In this document: in pieces, positions 1 to 11,160 of the stretch
Numbering within the stretch: position 1 is the stretch's first letter
Layout: the number at the start of each line of letters is the position of its first letter
Assembly (NCBI RefSeq): GCF_019175285.1
Contig: NC_056530.1
Coordinates: 8,583,283 to 8,647,282 of the forward strand
Source of the DNA: Sceloporus undulatus
Lineage: Eukaryota; Chordata; Lepidosauria; Squamata; Phrynosomatidae
Reading direction: 5' to 3'
Length of the DNA: 64,000 nt
Position numbers and translations under genes: made by a program
Notes under the pieces: model-generated
Told to the model about the DNA's origin: nothing
Databases searched by the model: none
The model's input: the letters and a program-made list of their open reading frames with translations, nothing else

Positions 1-213
1 ACACCGAATGTGGGGGTGTATGCCAGCTGTGTGTGCAGAGTGTTGGAACCATATTGATATTTTAAAACTAGCCCCAGGCAATGGGCTCTATTGTCGGGTA
101 ACAAAGGCTGGATGTCCTTTCCCAGGAATCAGCAATGGGCAGCGTGATTCCAGACTAGTAGATGGCTTTAATTTTAGTATAATAAAACAGTGATTGGATC
201 AGGATATCCTCAA

Positions 214-338
214 CAGGGACGTAGCCAAGGGGGGGGGGTTCTTGGGGCCCGGACCCCCCCCTTCCATTAGAAAAATGAATGGTGTGTGCTGCTGCGCCGC
301 CACACCCAAGCCCCATTATAATGGTAGCACTTAGTCTG
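214..338 (+). mobile_element. hAT-like short non-autonomous DNA transposon, cut by gap
   Basis: It begins with the inverted-terminal sequence CAGGGACGTAGCCA and matches the complete copies at 50382-50543 and 55246-55409, including a G run, a C run and an internal CCCCATTATAATGG. The right end is lost in the N run that follows. The hAT assignment rests on the terminal sequence and on the near-8-bp target duplication of the complete copies. Confidence 0.7.
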
Positions 339-438
339 NNNNNNNNNNNNNNNNNNNNNNNNNNNNNNNNNNNNNNNNNNNNNNNNNNNNNNNNNNNNNN
401 NNNNNNNNNNNNNNNNNNNNNNNNNNNNNNNNNNNNNN
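339..438. other. Assembly gap, 100 N
   Basis: A run of exactly 100 N lies between a hAT-like fragment and an L2 fragment. Confidence 0.99.
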
Positions 439-812
439 TTTGGGTGTCATCAGCGTACTGATAACCCCGCACCCCATGTCTCCGAATGATCTCTCCCAGC
501 GGTTTCATGTAAATGTTAAATAGCATGGGAGACAGAATGGCTCCTTGAGGGACCCCAGTTATAAGGGCCCTCTCATCGGAGCACACATCTCCCAGCTGCA
601 CCATCTGGGACCTCCCAGAGAGGTAGGACGGGAACCACTGGAGCGCAGTGCCCCCGATTCCCACCTCTGCCAGGCGTCCCAGAAGGATACCATGGTCTAT
701 GATATCGAAAGCCGCTGAGATGTCCAGGAGCACCAGCAGGGACACGCTTCCCCTGTCAATGCCCAGACGGAGATCATCGACCAAGGCGACCATGGCCGTC
801 TCAACCCCGTTT
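439..812 (-). mobile_element. L2-clade LINE, reverse transcriptase fragment
   Basis: The minus strand encodes a piece of non-LTR reverse transcriptase. In order it reads DISAAFDIIDHGILL, GVPQGAILSPMLFNIY and the catalytic YQYADDTQ, which are RT motifs of the CR1/L2 lineage; the wording is closest to vertebrate L2. It is cut by the gap at 438 and has no intact start or C-terminus, so it is a dead 5'-truncated copy. CR1 is the alternative clade but is less likely. Confidence 0.85.
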
Positions 813-1136
813 ACCTGTCATGAGCCACACCTTTGTTGGCCCTTATGGACAGAGTGGCACAAGCTCAAAAACAGGAGTAGTGTTTTTCAGCTGGCAAAAG
901 TACCATGATTGGTCAGAATGTTCATACTTCTGGAGGCCTCTCCATCTCTTCTAGTACTTTTGGGTTGCTAGACAATACATAGCCCACAAGCGATATAGTT
1001 TGTTCTATAATACCAGCACTCCAAACTAATTGCAGCTGCAGCAGCTCATATATATTCATGCACACAGACATATACGTGTGTGTATGTGTGTGAGTTTATA
1101 AATGTGGAATTGGGGGATAGCAAGAGAAGAGTATTG

Positions 1137-1278
1137 TGCTGCTCTGATAAATGGACTTTACACAGTGAGTACCCAGCTTGTTGGGGGCAATTAGCTTACA
1201 CATTGTAAACTTTAGGGAGTGCTTAAGTGCACTGATAAGCGGTATAGAAATGTACTTGCTATTGCTACTTGCTTGCTG
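1137..1278 (+). repeat. Squamate tRNA-derived SINE, 3' part only
   Basis: The text GAGTACCCAG, TTGGGGGCAATTAGCTTACA and CACTGATAAGCGGTATAGAA is the 3' half of the SINE found complete on the minus strand at 43275-43518. The tRNA-like head is missing. Confidence 0.65.
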
Positions 1279-1303
1279 TTTCCAAACTTTCATCCTCTAT
1301 GCG

Positions 1304-1400
1304 TTTTGGACTTCAGCTCCCAGAAGCCCCAGCCATTTTGGCCAACAATCAGGAATTCTGGGAGCTGCAGTTCAAAACATCTGGAGGGCCAAAGTTTGTG
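1304..1400. repeat. Short fold-back repeat with CTCCCAGAA arms
   Basis: GGACTTCAGCTCCCAGAA is followed about 35 bp later by its near complement TTCTGGGAGCTGCAGTTC. This 'actccagctcccagaa' core recurs in lizard fold-back repeats, including the copies beside FOXO6 at 47380 and 49600. Confidence 0.5.
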
Positions 1401-1976
1401 AATCACTATCACATAATTAAATAATTTGTGTGATCTCTTTTCTCATGAATTGACATGTGAAGATTTTCCAAATGGTCTAATCATATTCACCTGTTGCAGG
1501 AAAAGCAATAAAGAATCCTAAGACATACTATGGCACAAGCTTTTCTGAACTACAGTGCATTTCATACGTGTGAGGTATCTTTAGAATTATTTTTATATAC
1601 ATACACATGATTTGATAGTTTCTTAGGAAGTTTCAGTCCATTACCAAATGTTTGAACTGAGATAACTCTTGGCACACTGCATGTATACTATGCAGCGTTG
1701 GCTAAGTGCCCATGCCATGCTCCCACAAAGAAAACAGTTGTTCTCAATCTGAGGCAACTTTCCCTTGCAAAGTAAACATGTATTTTACAAGTCTGAGGCA
1801 AGGTACATCAGTCTGAGGTCAGGACTGGTATGATATATGAGAGACATCACCTGTATTGGAACAGTGGGTCTAGTTTCCAACAAGGATCATTTCTTTCAAA
1901 TGCAAACTGAGCAAGTTCAGCCTTATTTTTCTATATACTATAACTTATATTCTAGACATATATGATACAATCATAA
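1401..1976. other. AT-rich intergenic DNA, nothing recognised
   Basis: No open frame with family resemblance, no structured RNA and no repeat I can name. Confidence 0.6.
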
Positions 1977-2500
1977 TTGTTGTTGTTAACCGCCCTCGAG
2001 CCAATCTCGACTCATGGTGACCCTGTGGATGAGACATCTCCAAGACTTCCTATCCTCCGCTGCTGTGCTTAGGTCCTGTAAATTCATGCCCATTGCCTCC
2101 TTAATGGAGTCAGTTAATCTAGCATGTGGCCTTCGTCTCTTTCTCCTTCCTGCCACCTTTCCCAGCATTATTGGTTTTTTTCCAGTGAGTTGTGGTTTCT
2201 TGTGATGTGGCCAAAGTACGACAACCTCACTTTTGGCTTCCAGGGATATTTCTGGCTTGGCCTTTTTTAGGACCCATTTGTTTGTCTTTTTGGCTGTCCA
2301 TGGAATCCTCAGCACTCTTCTCCAGCACCACATTTTGAATGAGTTGATTTTCTTCCTATCTTGTTTCTTAATTGTCCAGCTCTCACATCCATACATGGCA
2401 ATAATTGTTCCAGGTCTGTGAAGTTTTCTGCTAGTACTATGGTATCATCTGAGTATCTTACAATGTTAATATTCCTTTTCCTATTTTCACTCCTCCTTCT
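1977..2500 (-). mobile_element. BovB (RTE clade) LINE, ORF2 C-terminal and 3' end fragment
   Basis: The minus strand reads MYGCESWTIKKQDRKKINSF, then WCWRRVLRIPW, LMLGKVAGRRKRRRP-like and DRKSWRCLIHRV, the conserved C-terminal region of BovB/RTE reverse transcriptase. It ends in the (AAC)n-type tail seen as GTTGTTGTT at 1979-1987. The copy has lost its 5' end, and the frame is open for only about 136 codons. Confidence 0.88.
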
Positions 2501-2559
2501 GTCTCCAAACTTTCATATAATACAGTATATTCCTGCATATAAGTTGAAACAAATGGGTG

Positions 2560-2833
2560 CTAGAGCAGAGCAAGCCAGAAACCTCCCTGACAGCCAAAAT
2601 GACACAACTGAAGCTGTTGTATTTTGGACATGTCAAGAGGACTCATTAGGAAAAAAATAATGCTGGAAAAGGTGGAGGGAAGTAAAAGAGAGGAAGACCA
2701 ATGGATGGACGCTAATAGGTATGAATATGAACTTAGCAGAGCAGTGGAGGGCAGGGACTCTTGGAGATGTCGCATCCACAGGGGTGCCATGGGTCAAGAT
2801 CAACTTGAAGGCAGTTAAGAACAACAACAAAGG
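2560..2833 (+). mobile_element. BovB LINE 3' end, plus strand
   Basis: Broken frames on the plus strand give LLYFGHVKR, then a KRGRP region, the CRIHRGAMG region and an AACAACAACAA tail. These are the last part of BovB ORF2 and its short 3' tail. It lies head-on to the minus-strand BovB piece at 1977-2500 and so is a separate insertion or an inverted fragment. Confidence 0.75.
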
Positions 2834-3631
2834 TGTTGGGGGTCTCCTAAGTGGCTTAGGGACCACAAAAATGAGAGCTGCATTCAGACTGTGTGTCACA
2901 CCTCCTTACTCATGACCTAAATATACTTGGCAAAGCAGATGTTTCAAACGATAGTTCTGTGGCTAACTCAGGAAGCACCAGTGGTATAGAGAAGCCAAGA
3001 CTTGCAGAGTCAGAGTCCAAGATGGTTTTTGGTGTGTGTGTTTAATTAATAGGGACTGTAACGATTGCTACACTGCTTAGACTCCTGTGTAGCCTCTGAG
3101 CATAGTTGCAAACTTGCCACTAGCTCGTGGAGGGGAGATGGGTTCTCTTACCAGGGATACACTGTTTTGATCTACCTGTGTGTAATGCAAAGTGTTTGGA
3201 GCTGATTTGATCTTGAACGAGCAACTGAAATTAATTTTACCGAAGACCTGTTCCTGCTTGGACTGGCTGACTGATATAAAGCAAAACAACTGGATGCAGT
3301 TTTCATTTTTCCTTGGCAATGTCCGTTGGGTGGGCTTCCACCCAACGAGATCAGAATTGATCTCATTGGAAGCCACCAAGTTTTGAGTCCTGAGAGTTCC
3401 TAATAGGAACTAACCACAATCTTGAAAACCCTTCCATATCAAAGGAATATTATGCTTGTCCCTGAAAACTGGAGAGTTGAATTCTGGTCAGTGAGGCCTA
3501 ACCAGAATAGTCGTGTTTGGCTGGCCAAAATCTTCACCTGTTACAGAAGCTGGCAGCCTATGGGAAATTCTATTGTAACCTGATGAATATTGCCCCGTTT
3601 TCTCTCTATATTCTTCAGGTGCTCTAGGTAC
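2834..3631. other. Intergenic DNA, nothing recognised
   Basis: About 800 bp with no recognisable gene or repeat. Short inverted stretches such as CCAACGAGATC near 3345 are not enough to name an element. Confidence 0.5.
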
Positions 3632-3695
3632 CAGTGGCGTCTCTCGGGGGGTGCGGACTGCACCAGCTGAGCCCTTAAGGGGTGGGTGACACCAG
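3632..3695 (+). mobile_element. hAT-like element, terminal fragment (CAGTGGCGT family)
   Basis: It starts CAGTGGCGTCTCTCGGGGGG and continues with GGTGCGGACTGCACC and GGGTGACACC, as in the element with target duplication at 36297-36699. No right end was found. Confidence 0.5.
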
Positions 3696-3805
3696 TATTT
3701 GGGCAGAAACATTGAAGCATTTGCTTGTATCTCTTTAAAATGCTTTAAGAGACAGTGGGAGTGAGATGTTGCTCAGTGGGAGAAGAAAGGACCCCCCCCC
3801 AGAAT

Positions 3806-3992
3806 TTTTTAAAATTAAAATTTCAAATTTAAAAATTTTAAAAATTGATTTTTTTATATTTTTCAATTTTCTTTAAAAACATGCACACACACATATATAC
3901 ACACATATTTTAATTTTGTTAGGTGTTTATGTCACAGCTATTAGCATTATATTCAGCGATATATTGATCCATAGGGAGAGATCTATAGATAA

Positions 3993-4041
<49 letters not shown>
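3806..4041. repeat. AT-rich low-complexity DNA and (ATT)n microsatellite
   Basis: A/T homopolymer-rich DNA is followed by an (ATT)n run from about 3998 that ends at an N run. The run is of the kind that ends L2-type 3' tails elsewhere in the window. Confidence 0.8.
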
Positions 4042-4141
4042 NNNNNNNNNNNNNNNNNNNNNNNNNNNNNNNNNNNNNNNNNNNNNNNNNNNNNNNNNNN
4101 NNNNNNNNNNNNNNNNNNNNNNNNNNNNNNNNNNNNNNNNN
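4042..4141. other. Assembly gap, 100 N
   Basis: Exactly 100 N, at the end of an (ATT)n microsatellite. Confidence 0.99.
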
Positions 4142-4345
4142 GCAATTATTGCGCTATCTCCAAACCATTCATGGGATTTTCCCTTGAATGGTTTGCTGCA
4201 GGAGCATTCCAGGATCTTCGTGGGATAAGTCCTGGATGAGTGCAAGGTTGTCTGAAAGTCTTCAGTGTGATTGTGTGATTATGCCAGAATTGTGTCTTTT
4301 ACTCTCAGCTTCTTTCCCCATGGGATAACCTCCAGAGCCTCTCCT
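4142..4345. mobile_element. Half of a fold-back DNA element
   Basis: CATGGGATTTTCCCTTGAAT, GGAGCATTCCAGGAT, GGGATAAGTCC and the later TTCCCCATGGGATAACCTCC match one arm of the fold-back element at 5641-5952. The other arm is lost in the gap to the left. Confidence 0.5.
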
Positions 4346-4761
4346 ATGGTAGTATAGAATTCTATGATTCTATGATTCTATGCTACCATAAAGCTGAAAA
4401 TTTGAAGGCTTGACATCAACACTTAATTTATAAAATAGAACACACTAGTGTTCTTGCCTGACTGGGAAGTCAGACACTTGAACATGAGAGTAAAAACTCC
4501 TAATAGAGGATGGATGGAAGATAGTTGTGACTGACCAGTAGAGAAAACTAACAAGGGGTTTTTAAAATTATTATTCTAACTGCCCAAATCCCCCAGCCAG
4601 CCTGGACACTAGTTATCCTGATTCAGGCATTCTGAGAAGTGTAATCCAAAATTCCCCTATCCCCTATGCTCTGGTGAAAATAAGGCAAGTATTATTATAT
4701 TTACATATTCTTCTACATGAAGGAATACATAGAACATGTGGTCCTTCAGATAACACTGATC

Positions 4762-5545
4762 ATAGAATCATGGAGTTGGAGGAAACCTCAAGGGCCATGC
4801 TGCCCAACTGTCTGTCATTCAGGAATACACAATCAAAGTGCCCCCAACAGATGGCCATCCAGCCTCTGTTTAAAAGCCTCCAAAAAGGAGACTCCACTAC
4901 ATTCTGAGGCACCGTATTCCACTGTCATACAGTTCTTGCTGTCAGGATTTCTTTGTAATATTCAGGTGGAATCTCTTTTTCTCTATTTTGAATCCATTGT
5001 TCCATGTCCTAGTCTCTGAAGCAGCAGAAAACAAGCTTGCTCAATCTTCAATATGACTTCTCTTCAAATAGTTGAACATGGCTATCATGTCACCTCTTAA
5101 CTGTCTCTTCTCCTGGCTAAACATACCCAGCTCTCTATGCTGATCCTCATAGGTTTTCAAATGTTTTGTCATTTTGGTTGTCCTCCCAATTATGTTCCAG
5201 CTTGCCAATATGCTCCTATACTGTGGTGCCCAGAACTTCATCCCAGGTTGAGCACTGTTCTCCTTTTCAGAGAAGACCAAGGCAAAGAAAGTGTTGAGCA
5301 ATTCTTCTTTTTCTCTTTCCCTTGTTAGCATTTTGCTATATTCTCCACGTAGCGGCCCTGCTTTGTTCTTTCCTGTTGTTCCTTTTGCTACGAATATAAC
5401 CCATTTTATTGTTTTTAACCCCTCTAGCAAGCTTGAGATCATTCTGTGCTTTAGCTTTTCTGACTTTCTCCATATATGCCCTGGCTAATCATTTGTATTC
5501 TTCTTTGGTGATCTGCCCCCTTTTCCTTATCTTATACATGCAAAT
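4762..5545 (-). mobile_element. CR1 LINE, 3' portion, old
   Basis: It opens with the CR1 3' terminus ATCATAGAATCATGGAGTTGG. On the minus strand it encodes EKRQLRGDMIAMFNYLKRS, the end of CR1 ORF2, and further upstream an FFALVFSEKENSAQPG-like segment and the KVRKAKAQND-like linker after the endonuclease. The jump between these parts shows that much of the RT domain is deleted. Divergence from the CR1 pieces at 33 kb suggests an older copy. Confidence 0.85.
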
Positions 5546-6312
5546 ACAATGGCCTGAATGATTCTGATTTTAATGCTCAGTTGTATGTCTGCTCTTCAGT
5601 ATCTCGACCAGTTCTTTCATAGCTGCCCTTCCCATTCATAGGAGACTATTACATGGGGAAAATTGGGGGGTTAAAGGGGCATTTTCCCAGGAAAGTCACA
5701 TGATTGTGGCGAAGATTTTCACACACATCACGATTGGAGAGAACTTATCCCAGGAAAAGCCAGGAATGCTCCAGCAATTAATCATTCATGGGGAAATCTC
5801 ATGAATGGTTTGTTGCTGGAGCATTCCTGGTTCCTCCTGAAATAAGTCCTCTTAGATCACATCATCTGAAAATCTTCACCGCAATTGCACGACTTTCCTG
5901 GGAAAATGCCTTTTTAATCCCCTGGTTTTCCCTGTGCGACAGTCTCCAGAGTCATCTTCTTATTTCTTGACTGCAGTTTCCATTCTGGTCAGTGTTTGAT
6001 CCTAGATATGGGAATTTTTAACTATTTCAATTTCCTTGTTGTCTAGATTAAATTTGTTTATTTCTTCTGTGGTCATTATTTTTGTTTTCTTTGTATTCAA
6101 CATCAGACCTGCCTTTGCACTTTCATCTTTGACCTTCCTTATTAACTGCTCAAATTCCATAATATTAGCAGAAGACATTGGTACACATATCTTAGGTTGT
6201 TAATGTTCCTTCCTCCAATCTTAACTCCTCCTTTTTCTGATTCTAATTCTGCTTTTCCTATGATGTTGTCAGCATATAAGTTAAACAAGTAGGGTGACAG
6301 ATGCAGAGGAAG
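5543..6312 (-). mobile_element. BovB LINE, RT-region fragment, interrupted
   Basis: It matches the longer BovB copy at 60197-61036 base for base over long stretches, for example GACCTGCCTTTGCACTTTCA and TGATCCTAGATATGGGAATT. It is split between about 5640 and 5953 by a fold-back element. It ends near 6312, just before a CR1 tail. Confidence 0.82.
5641..5952. mobile_element. Fold-back DNA element inserted in BovB
   Basis: The left arm (GGAGACT, CATTTTCCCAGGAAAGTC, GAAGATTTTCAC, GGAATGCTCCAGCAA) is mirrored by the right arm (TTGCTGGAGCATTCC, GAAAATCTTC, GACTTTCCTGGGAAAATG, AGTCTCC). Comparison with the uninterrupted BovB at 60.7 kb shows that it interrupts BovB. The target duplication is unclear, so no superfamily is assigned. 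Confidence 0.65.
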
Positions 6313-6325
6313 AGGAAATTGAATC

Positions 6326-6490
6326 ACAGAATCATAGGGTTGGAAGAGACCACAAGGGCCATCCAGTCCAACTCCCTGCCATGCAGGAAATCACATTCAA
6401 AGCATCCCCAACAGGTGGCCATCCAGTCTCTGTTTAAAGACCTCCAGTGAAGGAGACTCCACCGCTCTCTGAGGAAGGAGTGTGTTTCAA
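6326..6490 (-). mobile_element. CR1 LINE 3' end
   Basis: ATCACAGAATCATAGGGTTGG followed by GGGCCATCCAGTCCAACTCC and AAGGAGACTCCACC is the 3'-terminal segment of CR1, minus orientation, about 165 bp. Confidence 0.85.
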
Positions 6491-6504
6491 TAGAATTCTA
6501 TTCA

Positions 6505-6788
6505 ATAGATAGAACTGAGAGCCCAGGAAGAAACTGACAACATACCATCACAAGATTTCAAACTAATCATTGGATATTGGAATGCTAAAGTTGGCACCAA
6601 AGAAATATCAAAAAAGGTAGGAAGATTCAGATTAGGAACAAGAAATGAAGCAGGAGAGCATCTGTCAGAATTCTGTGAGGCCAATAATGTATTCACTGCA
6701 AATACCTGCTTCCTACAACCAGACAGACTACATCATTGGAAGTAGAAGACAGAGAAGCTCTACCTTATGGCCAAAACCAGACCAGGAG
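6505..6788 (+). mobile_element. BovB LINE, endonuclease-region fragment
   Basis: Plus-strand frames read FKLIIGYWNAKVG, GTRNEAGEHLSEFCEANNVF and, after a frame change, DYIIGSRRQRSS. These are the APE-type endonuclease of BovB/RTE; the usual D in GDWNAKVG is Y here. It is truncated by the N run at 6789. Confidence 0.85.
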
Positions 6789-6813
6789 NNNNNNNNNNNN
6801 NNNNNNNNNNNNN
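6789..6813. other. Assembly gap, 25 N
   Basis: Exactly 25 N, interrupting BovB endonuclease sequence. Confidence 0.99.
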
Positions 6814-7605
6814 TAGCCAAAGCAGAAGGATAGTTCTGGGGCAACTGCGTCCAGCTATTTCATCCAAGTCTTCAGGCATTCCTGTCACTCTCCCTCCCGC
6901 AACTGGGAGGACAATGTTGTTGTTCCATGCAGCCTGTTCAGCTCCTCCGTTAGTCTGCTGCCTGAGAAACTACAAAGGACAGCTGCCCATGGTCATTGTT
7001 AAAGGCCATGAACTGGCCAGTCCAGTTAGTTTCTATACATTGGACTGGAGGGGCCACCACCTTGTCCATCACATCAGTCAGCAAACTCTACGATTCTATG
7101 ATTCTATGAAAGGTTTACCTTGAATTTTGGGGAGGCAACTCCATCCTGGTAGATTTTTGCCTCTTTAATATATGAGCAAGGGTAAAATGACATGACATTT
7201 CAAATAAGAACAAATAATTTTGGTCAAGTAATTACTGAATAACAAAAATGCTTTAAATTTGCAAAGTATCAGATTATGCAACTGACATGTCCAATGGCTT
7301 TTGTCTGTTTTTTAAACGCTTGGGTGGCTTTATTGTAAAATCACTCCACCTCTCCCCCATTTATGTATAACCTACTTACGGCCAAAAGCACCATAATTTA
7401 GGTGACTCATTTCTGAGCAGGACAGGTACATGGGGCGAAGGCACGGGGAACAAGGACTTGTGGAAAGAAAAACAGTTTTAAAAGAGAAAAGGCATAACCA
7501 AAAAGAAGACTAGCGTGTCAGAGCTGGAAAAGGCTCCTGTCTGAAACTGTGAGGCCACTGATAGTTAGCACAATGCAATGTTAAGGTGGATGTGCCAGTG
7601 TTCAC
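6814..7605. other. Intergenic DNA, nothing recognised
   Basis: No gene seen. Only a short CR1-type tail (TACGATTCTATGATTCTATG, near 7088-7108) is recognisable. Confidence 0.5.
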
Positions 7606-7782
7606 GAATCATAGAATCGTAGATTGGAAGAACCACTGGGGCCATCCTACAAGCCCATTCTACCATGCAGGAAATCCAATCAAAGCATCCCCAACAGATG
7701 GCCATCAGCCTCTGCTTAAAGGCCTCTAAGGAAGGATACCCACTACATTCCGGGGGAGTTTGTTCCACGGTCGAACACTATG
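7606..7782 (-). mobile_element. CR1 LINE 3' end
   Basis: AATCATAGAATCGTAGATTGG, AAAGCATCCCCAACAGATGG and the TTGTTCCACGGTCGAACAC region identify the CR1 3' end in minus orientation. Several single-base deletions are present. Confidence 0.8.
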
Positions 7783-8204
7783 GATCTTAGCTTTGAAAGA
7801 TGTCATAAAGATTTCAATAAATGACTGTTCCCTATTTCTTATGTAGTAGGGAATTATACATTCTTTAAAAGCAGAAGTAGATAAAGCGAGGGGGAAGGAC
7901 AAGGGACTGTAGCAGTCTACGCTTGTTCATGTGGTAAGCAATCATGTTTTCCTGTTGCCTTTGAACTGCCTTCTGTGTCTGCTTGTCTCTTCCAGTGATG
8001 AATTCATATTCAAAGTAATTTCTCATTTCTCCACCAGACCCTTGTTTATGAATCATCTTCTTGCTGTCCTTCTTATGGAGTTTTGCCGAAATAAATGAAT
8101 TGAAATGTGTGGTTGCATCTTCCGAGGTAAGAATCCTCTAAATCAAATTTGTTTTGGTTGTTAAACTCTTTGAATGAAGCTGCTTGAAAATAAGTTAATT
8201 AATG

Positions 8205-8522
8205 GGGCAAGGACCCTCATATTGACTAGGGAGCAAGCTTGTTTCCCTGCTGCCTCCATGAGAACGGACCCATGGAGCAAATGGATGCAAGCTACAGGAA
8301 AAGAGATTCTACCTCGCATTAGGAGGAACTTCCTGACAGTAAGTTTGTTCGACAGTGAATGCACGTCCCTTGAGTGTAGTGTATCTCCTTTCGCTGGAGG
8401 TCTTTAACAAGGCTGGATGCCATCTGTCAGGGATGCTTTGATTTGGATTTCCTGCATTGCAGAAGGGGTTTGGACTGGATGGCCCTAGGGTCTCTTCCAA
8501 CTCTACGATGCGATGATTCTTG
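8205..8522 (+). mobile_element. CR1 LINE 3' end
   Basis: GGAGCAAGCTTGTTTCC, AGGAAAAGAGATTCTACCTC, GAGGAACTTCCTGACAGTAA and TTCCAACTCTACGATGCGAT mark the last 320 bp of CR1 in sense orientation. Confidence 0.85.
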
Positions 8523-9700
8523 AAGCATGTACACTTTAAGCCAAAGGATCCCCAGCAGCCGTTGGTGCAGAGAAAGTCCCAGTTAGAGTTGCTTGTGTTC
8601 ATTTGAAACGTTGATGTCATTTTGGTTGCCTTTCAGTTGTCTTGCATAGGACTTGTTCCCTGTGGCTCACCAAATCTCTTATAGTATACTTTCATTATTA
8701 GTCTGGAAATTCTACAATGCCAGATTACTGATTCTGGGATGTCACTGACATAAATTCATGGAGTTTGAGAAAAGGAAGAGTTTTGTTGTCAGGTCACTAG
8801 ATCTTAGTGCTGACTATTCTTCTCTACTCTTTCACTGTAAATTTTTTTTTAAATCATGTCTCACAGTTTTTCATTTTCCAATTGTACAAGGAAGATAATG
8901 CCACCCGTGTACCTATAAAGATTTTAAAGTTCCCTTAACCGTACCCTCTCCTGTGTGAATCTACCCACCAATTAAAAGGTCCGAAGACCTTTACAGAATG
9001 CCCTTGTCCATTTAGGCTAATTGGTTTTAGTGATCAGAGAAAGGGCCTTCCTTTTGGTGGTTTCCAAATTATAAAACTTCTTTCTTGTTTTCTCGGCACT
9101 TTTAAAAAACTACCCTTTAAGTGCCAGGCAAAGTCTACCCTGCTCTCTTATTCATTTAGCACATTTTATTGTAAACTCATTTGATTGCCTTTTATTCATG
9201 TTTTCATTTTGCATTTTAAATGGCTGATTTTATTGTTTTGTCTGCTGGCCTCCTCTGCTGATTTTTCTGTGGATTCCCCCTCGCCATCCCTTTTCTTCAT
9301 CTGCATTGTATGTTAGAATTATTCCTTATTATAAATTGATCTATATCTTTATTTTGCAAAACCTATGAAGAAAAATTTTATAACATAAAATACTTAATAA
9401 TATTTAAGTATCTAATAATAGCCATTTGAATGTCTGGACAGTGTGTCCTTCCTTAGCAGTGGAAAATAACAGCAGGAGTGGAGGTTGCCAGAACTTCTTC
9501 AGAATACATACAGCAGAACACAAACTGTTCTGATTTCTTTTCTCAGTACTGTACCTGCCTTTTCAGACCAAATATATATGTTATTTTTAAAATCAATGTG
9601 AGCCAGTATAAAGAGTGCCAGGGTTTGCACTATTGGAGTGCGGGGATTTTTTGAATATTGTGCCTCATGATGGAGTGAAAGAAGTAGCTGCGTTCATCTC
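8523..9700. other. AT-rich intergenic DNA, nothing recognised
   Basis: No gene and no confidently named repeat. Several T- and A-rich stretches occur. Confidence 0.5.
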
Positions 9701-9754
9701 TTGCTGCATAAAAAAGGAGGAAGGGAGAGGGAGGGAAAGGAAAGAAAGAGCATA

Positions 9755-10295
9755 GCAGCACCTTTAAGGCTAATTGGTTTTTATTTTCACATGAGGTTTT
9801 ATGGATATAAACCCACTTCTTTGGATGGTTTGTCCTGTAGTAGATTATTCCTGGGTATTAATCCTTTGTTGATTTGTTTCTTCACCTCCTTATGTGGCTA
9901 TTGTAGTCTGTGAAATGTTTGTTGTAAATTCAAGTTTTTAGTCTTTGTCGTTGTGGGTCACAGCAGACGTGGTTGTATTGGAGGGTTTGGCTGTAAACAA
10001 TATATTTTGTAATGTGCTCTTGGTGGAAACTGGAGATCTGTAAATATGGGTAGCGATATGGGTTCTCAATGGAGCATGGTGGGTAGAAATCCATTGTGCA
10101 GGTGCACAGTGGTGTCAAGAAAGTGAAGTGGTTGTGTGGATTGTTCCAGGCTCAAGCTGATAGTAGAATGGAAGTTGCTGAAATCCTGATGAAGCTTCTT
10201 GAGAGATTGATTTCCATGTGTCCACATGACAAAAATTTCATCAAGATATTACAGGTGATTTCTGGGTACATTGTGCTAAGAAAGCTCTGATAATG
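9755..10295 (-). repeat. Unclassified dispersed repeat, possibly Penelope-like
   Basis: The phrase AGCACCTTTAAGGCTAATTG with TATAAACCCACTTCTTTGG resembles the end of a retroelement widespread in reptiles. The following 400 bp carry no open frame. The Penelope-like label is a weak guess from memory. Confidence 0.25.
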
Positions 10296-10782
10296 TTATC
10301 TGCCTAGACGTTCCTATCCCCTCTGAGCTTTGCAGGGGTACTTGCAGTGACTGAGGGTGGGGTGGGGAATGGCTTTTTCCTGCCACAATATATTTTAGTG
10401 GGTTGTCCCTGTTATTATTTAAAGTATTTTGGGCTGACACTGTCTTTATTGAGCAATTAAGGCCCATTGGGTTTACAAAAGACCTGCGTCTAGTAGAGAT
10501 GAAGACTGCTAAAACTGCATGGTTGATTATGTATTATCACAGTTGCCTGCAGCTGAAGACTCTCTATGGGTGTATGTCTGTGGGAACCCACATAAGGACT
10601 GCTGCACATCAACACTTACCATTTCTACCAGAGTGTGAATTTTTTACAATATTACTTTCAGAATGACTGGTGAACAGAAGCTGCTGCCAAAGTATATTTA
10701 GTGAGTAGCACAATCAGAAAAAGCTGCAGTAAATAATGAAGGGAGTGATCCTCAGTCTCAGTGGTAATGTGTTGACTTTAAA

Positions 10783-11160
10783 CGTCTCCTTCCTTAGAGG
10801 TCTTTAAGCAGAGGCTGGATGGCCATCTGTCGGGGATGCTTTGATTTGGATTTCCTGCATGGCAGAATGGGGTTGGACTAGATGGCCCTAGTGGTCTCTT
10901 CCAACTCTTTGCCTGTTACAGACTGCCAAACTAAAGCTGCTTCGGGTCTCTTTGGCGGTATGCTGTTTAAATGTGCATGCATCAGAAGAATCCGGAAGCT
11001 GCACCAAAGCTGTACCCAGTGCTTAGGATGTAGTGGGCTTTAGCGCGACTTCCGGACTCTTAGGACCCATGCATCATTTAAAAAGCATATCTCCAACAAG
11101 GCCCGAAGCAGCTTTATTTGGCCGTCTGTAACAGGCCTATGATTCTATGATTCTCTGATC
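10783..11160 (+). mobile_element. CR1 LINE 3' end, split by a MITE
   Basis: The plus-oriented CR1 end (CTCCTTCCTTAGAGGTCTTT to TCTCTTCCAACTCT) stops at 10907 and resumes at 11138 with TATGATTCTATGATTC, exactly the bases expected next in CR1. The 10911-11137 element therefore inserted into this copy. Confidence 0.88.
10911..11137. mobile_element. Harbinger-like fold-back MITE inserted in CR1
   Basis: The element begins GCCTGTTACAGACTGCC and ends in the complement (GGCCGTCTGTAACAGGCC). Its arms are nearly palindromic (AAGCTGCTTCGGGTCTC; CCGAAGCAGCTTTATT). Flanks read TTT on the left and TAT on the right, where intact CR1 would have TAT, so a 3-bp target duplication is likely. This size and the GGCC-type end point to PIF/Harbinger. 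Further copies lie at 36775, 56613 and 62947. Confidence 0.78.

Noticed and set aside
155-793. 212-codon frame as a single protein
   Set aside because: It runs through 100 N and joins an L2 RT piece to a hAT-like element; only the RT part is meaningful.
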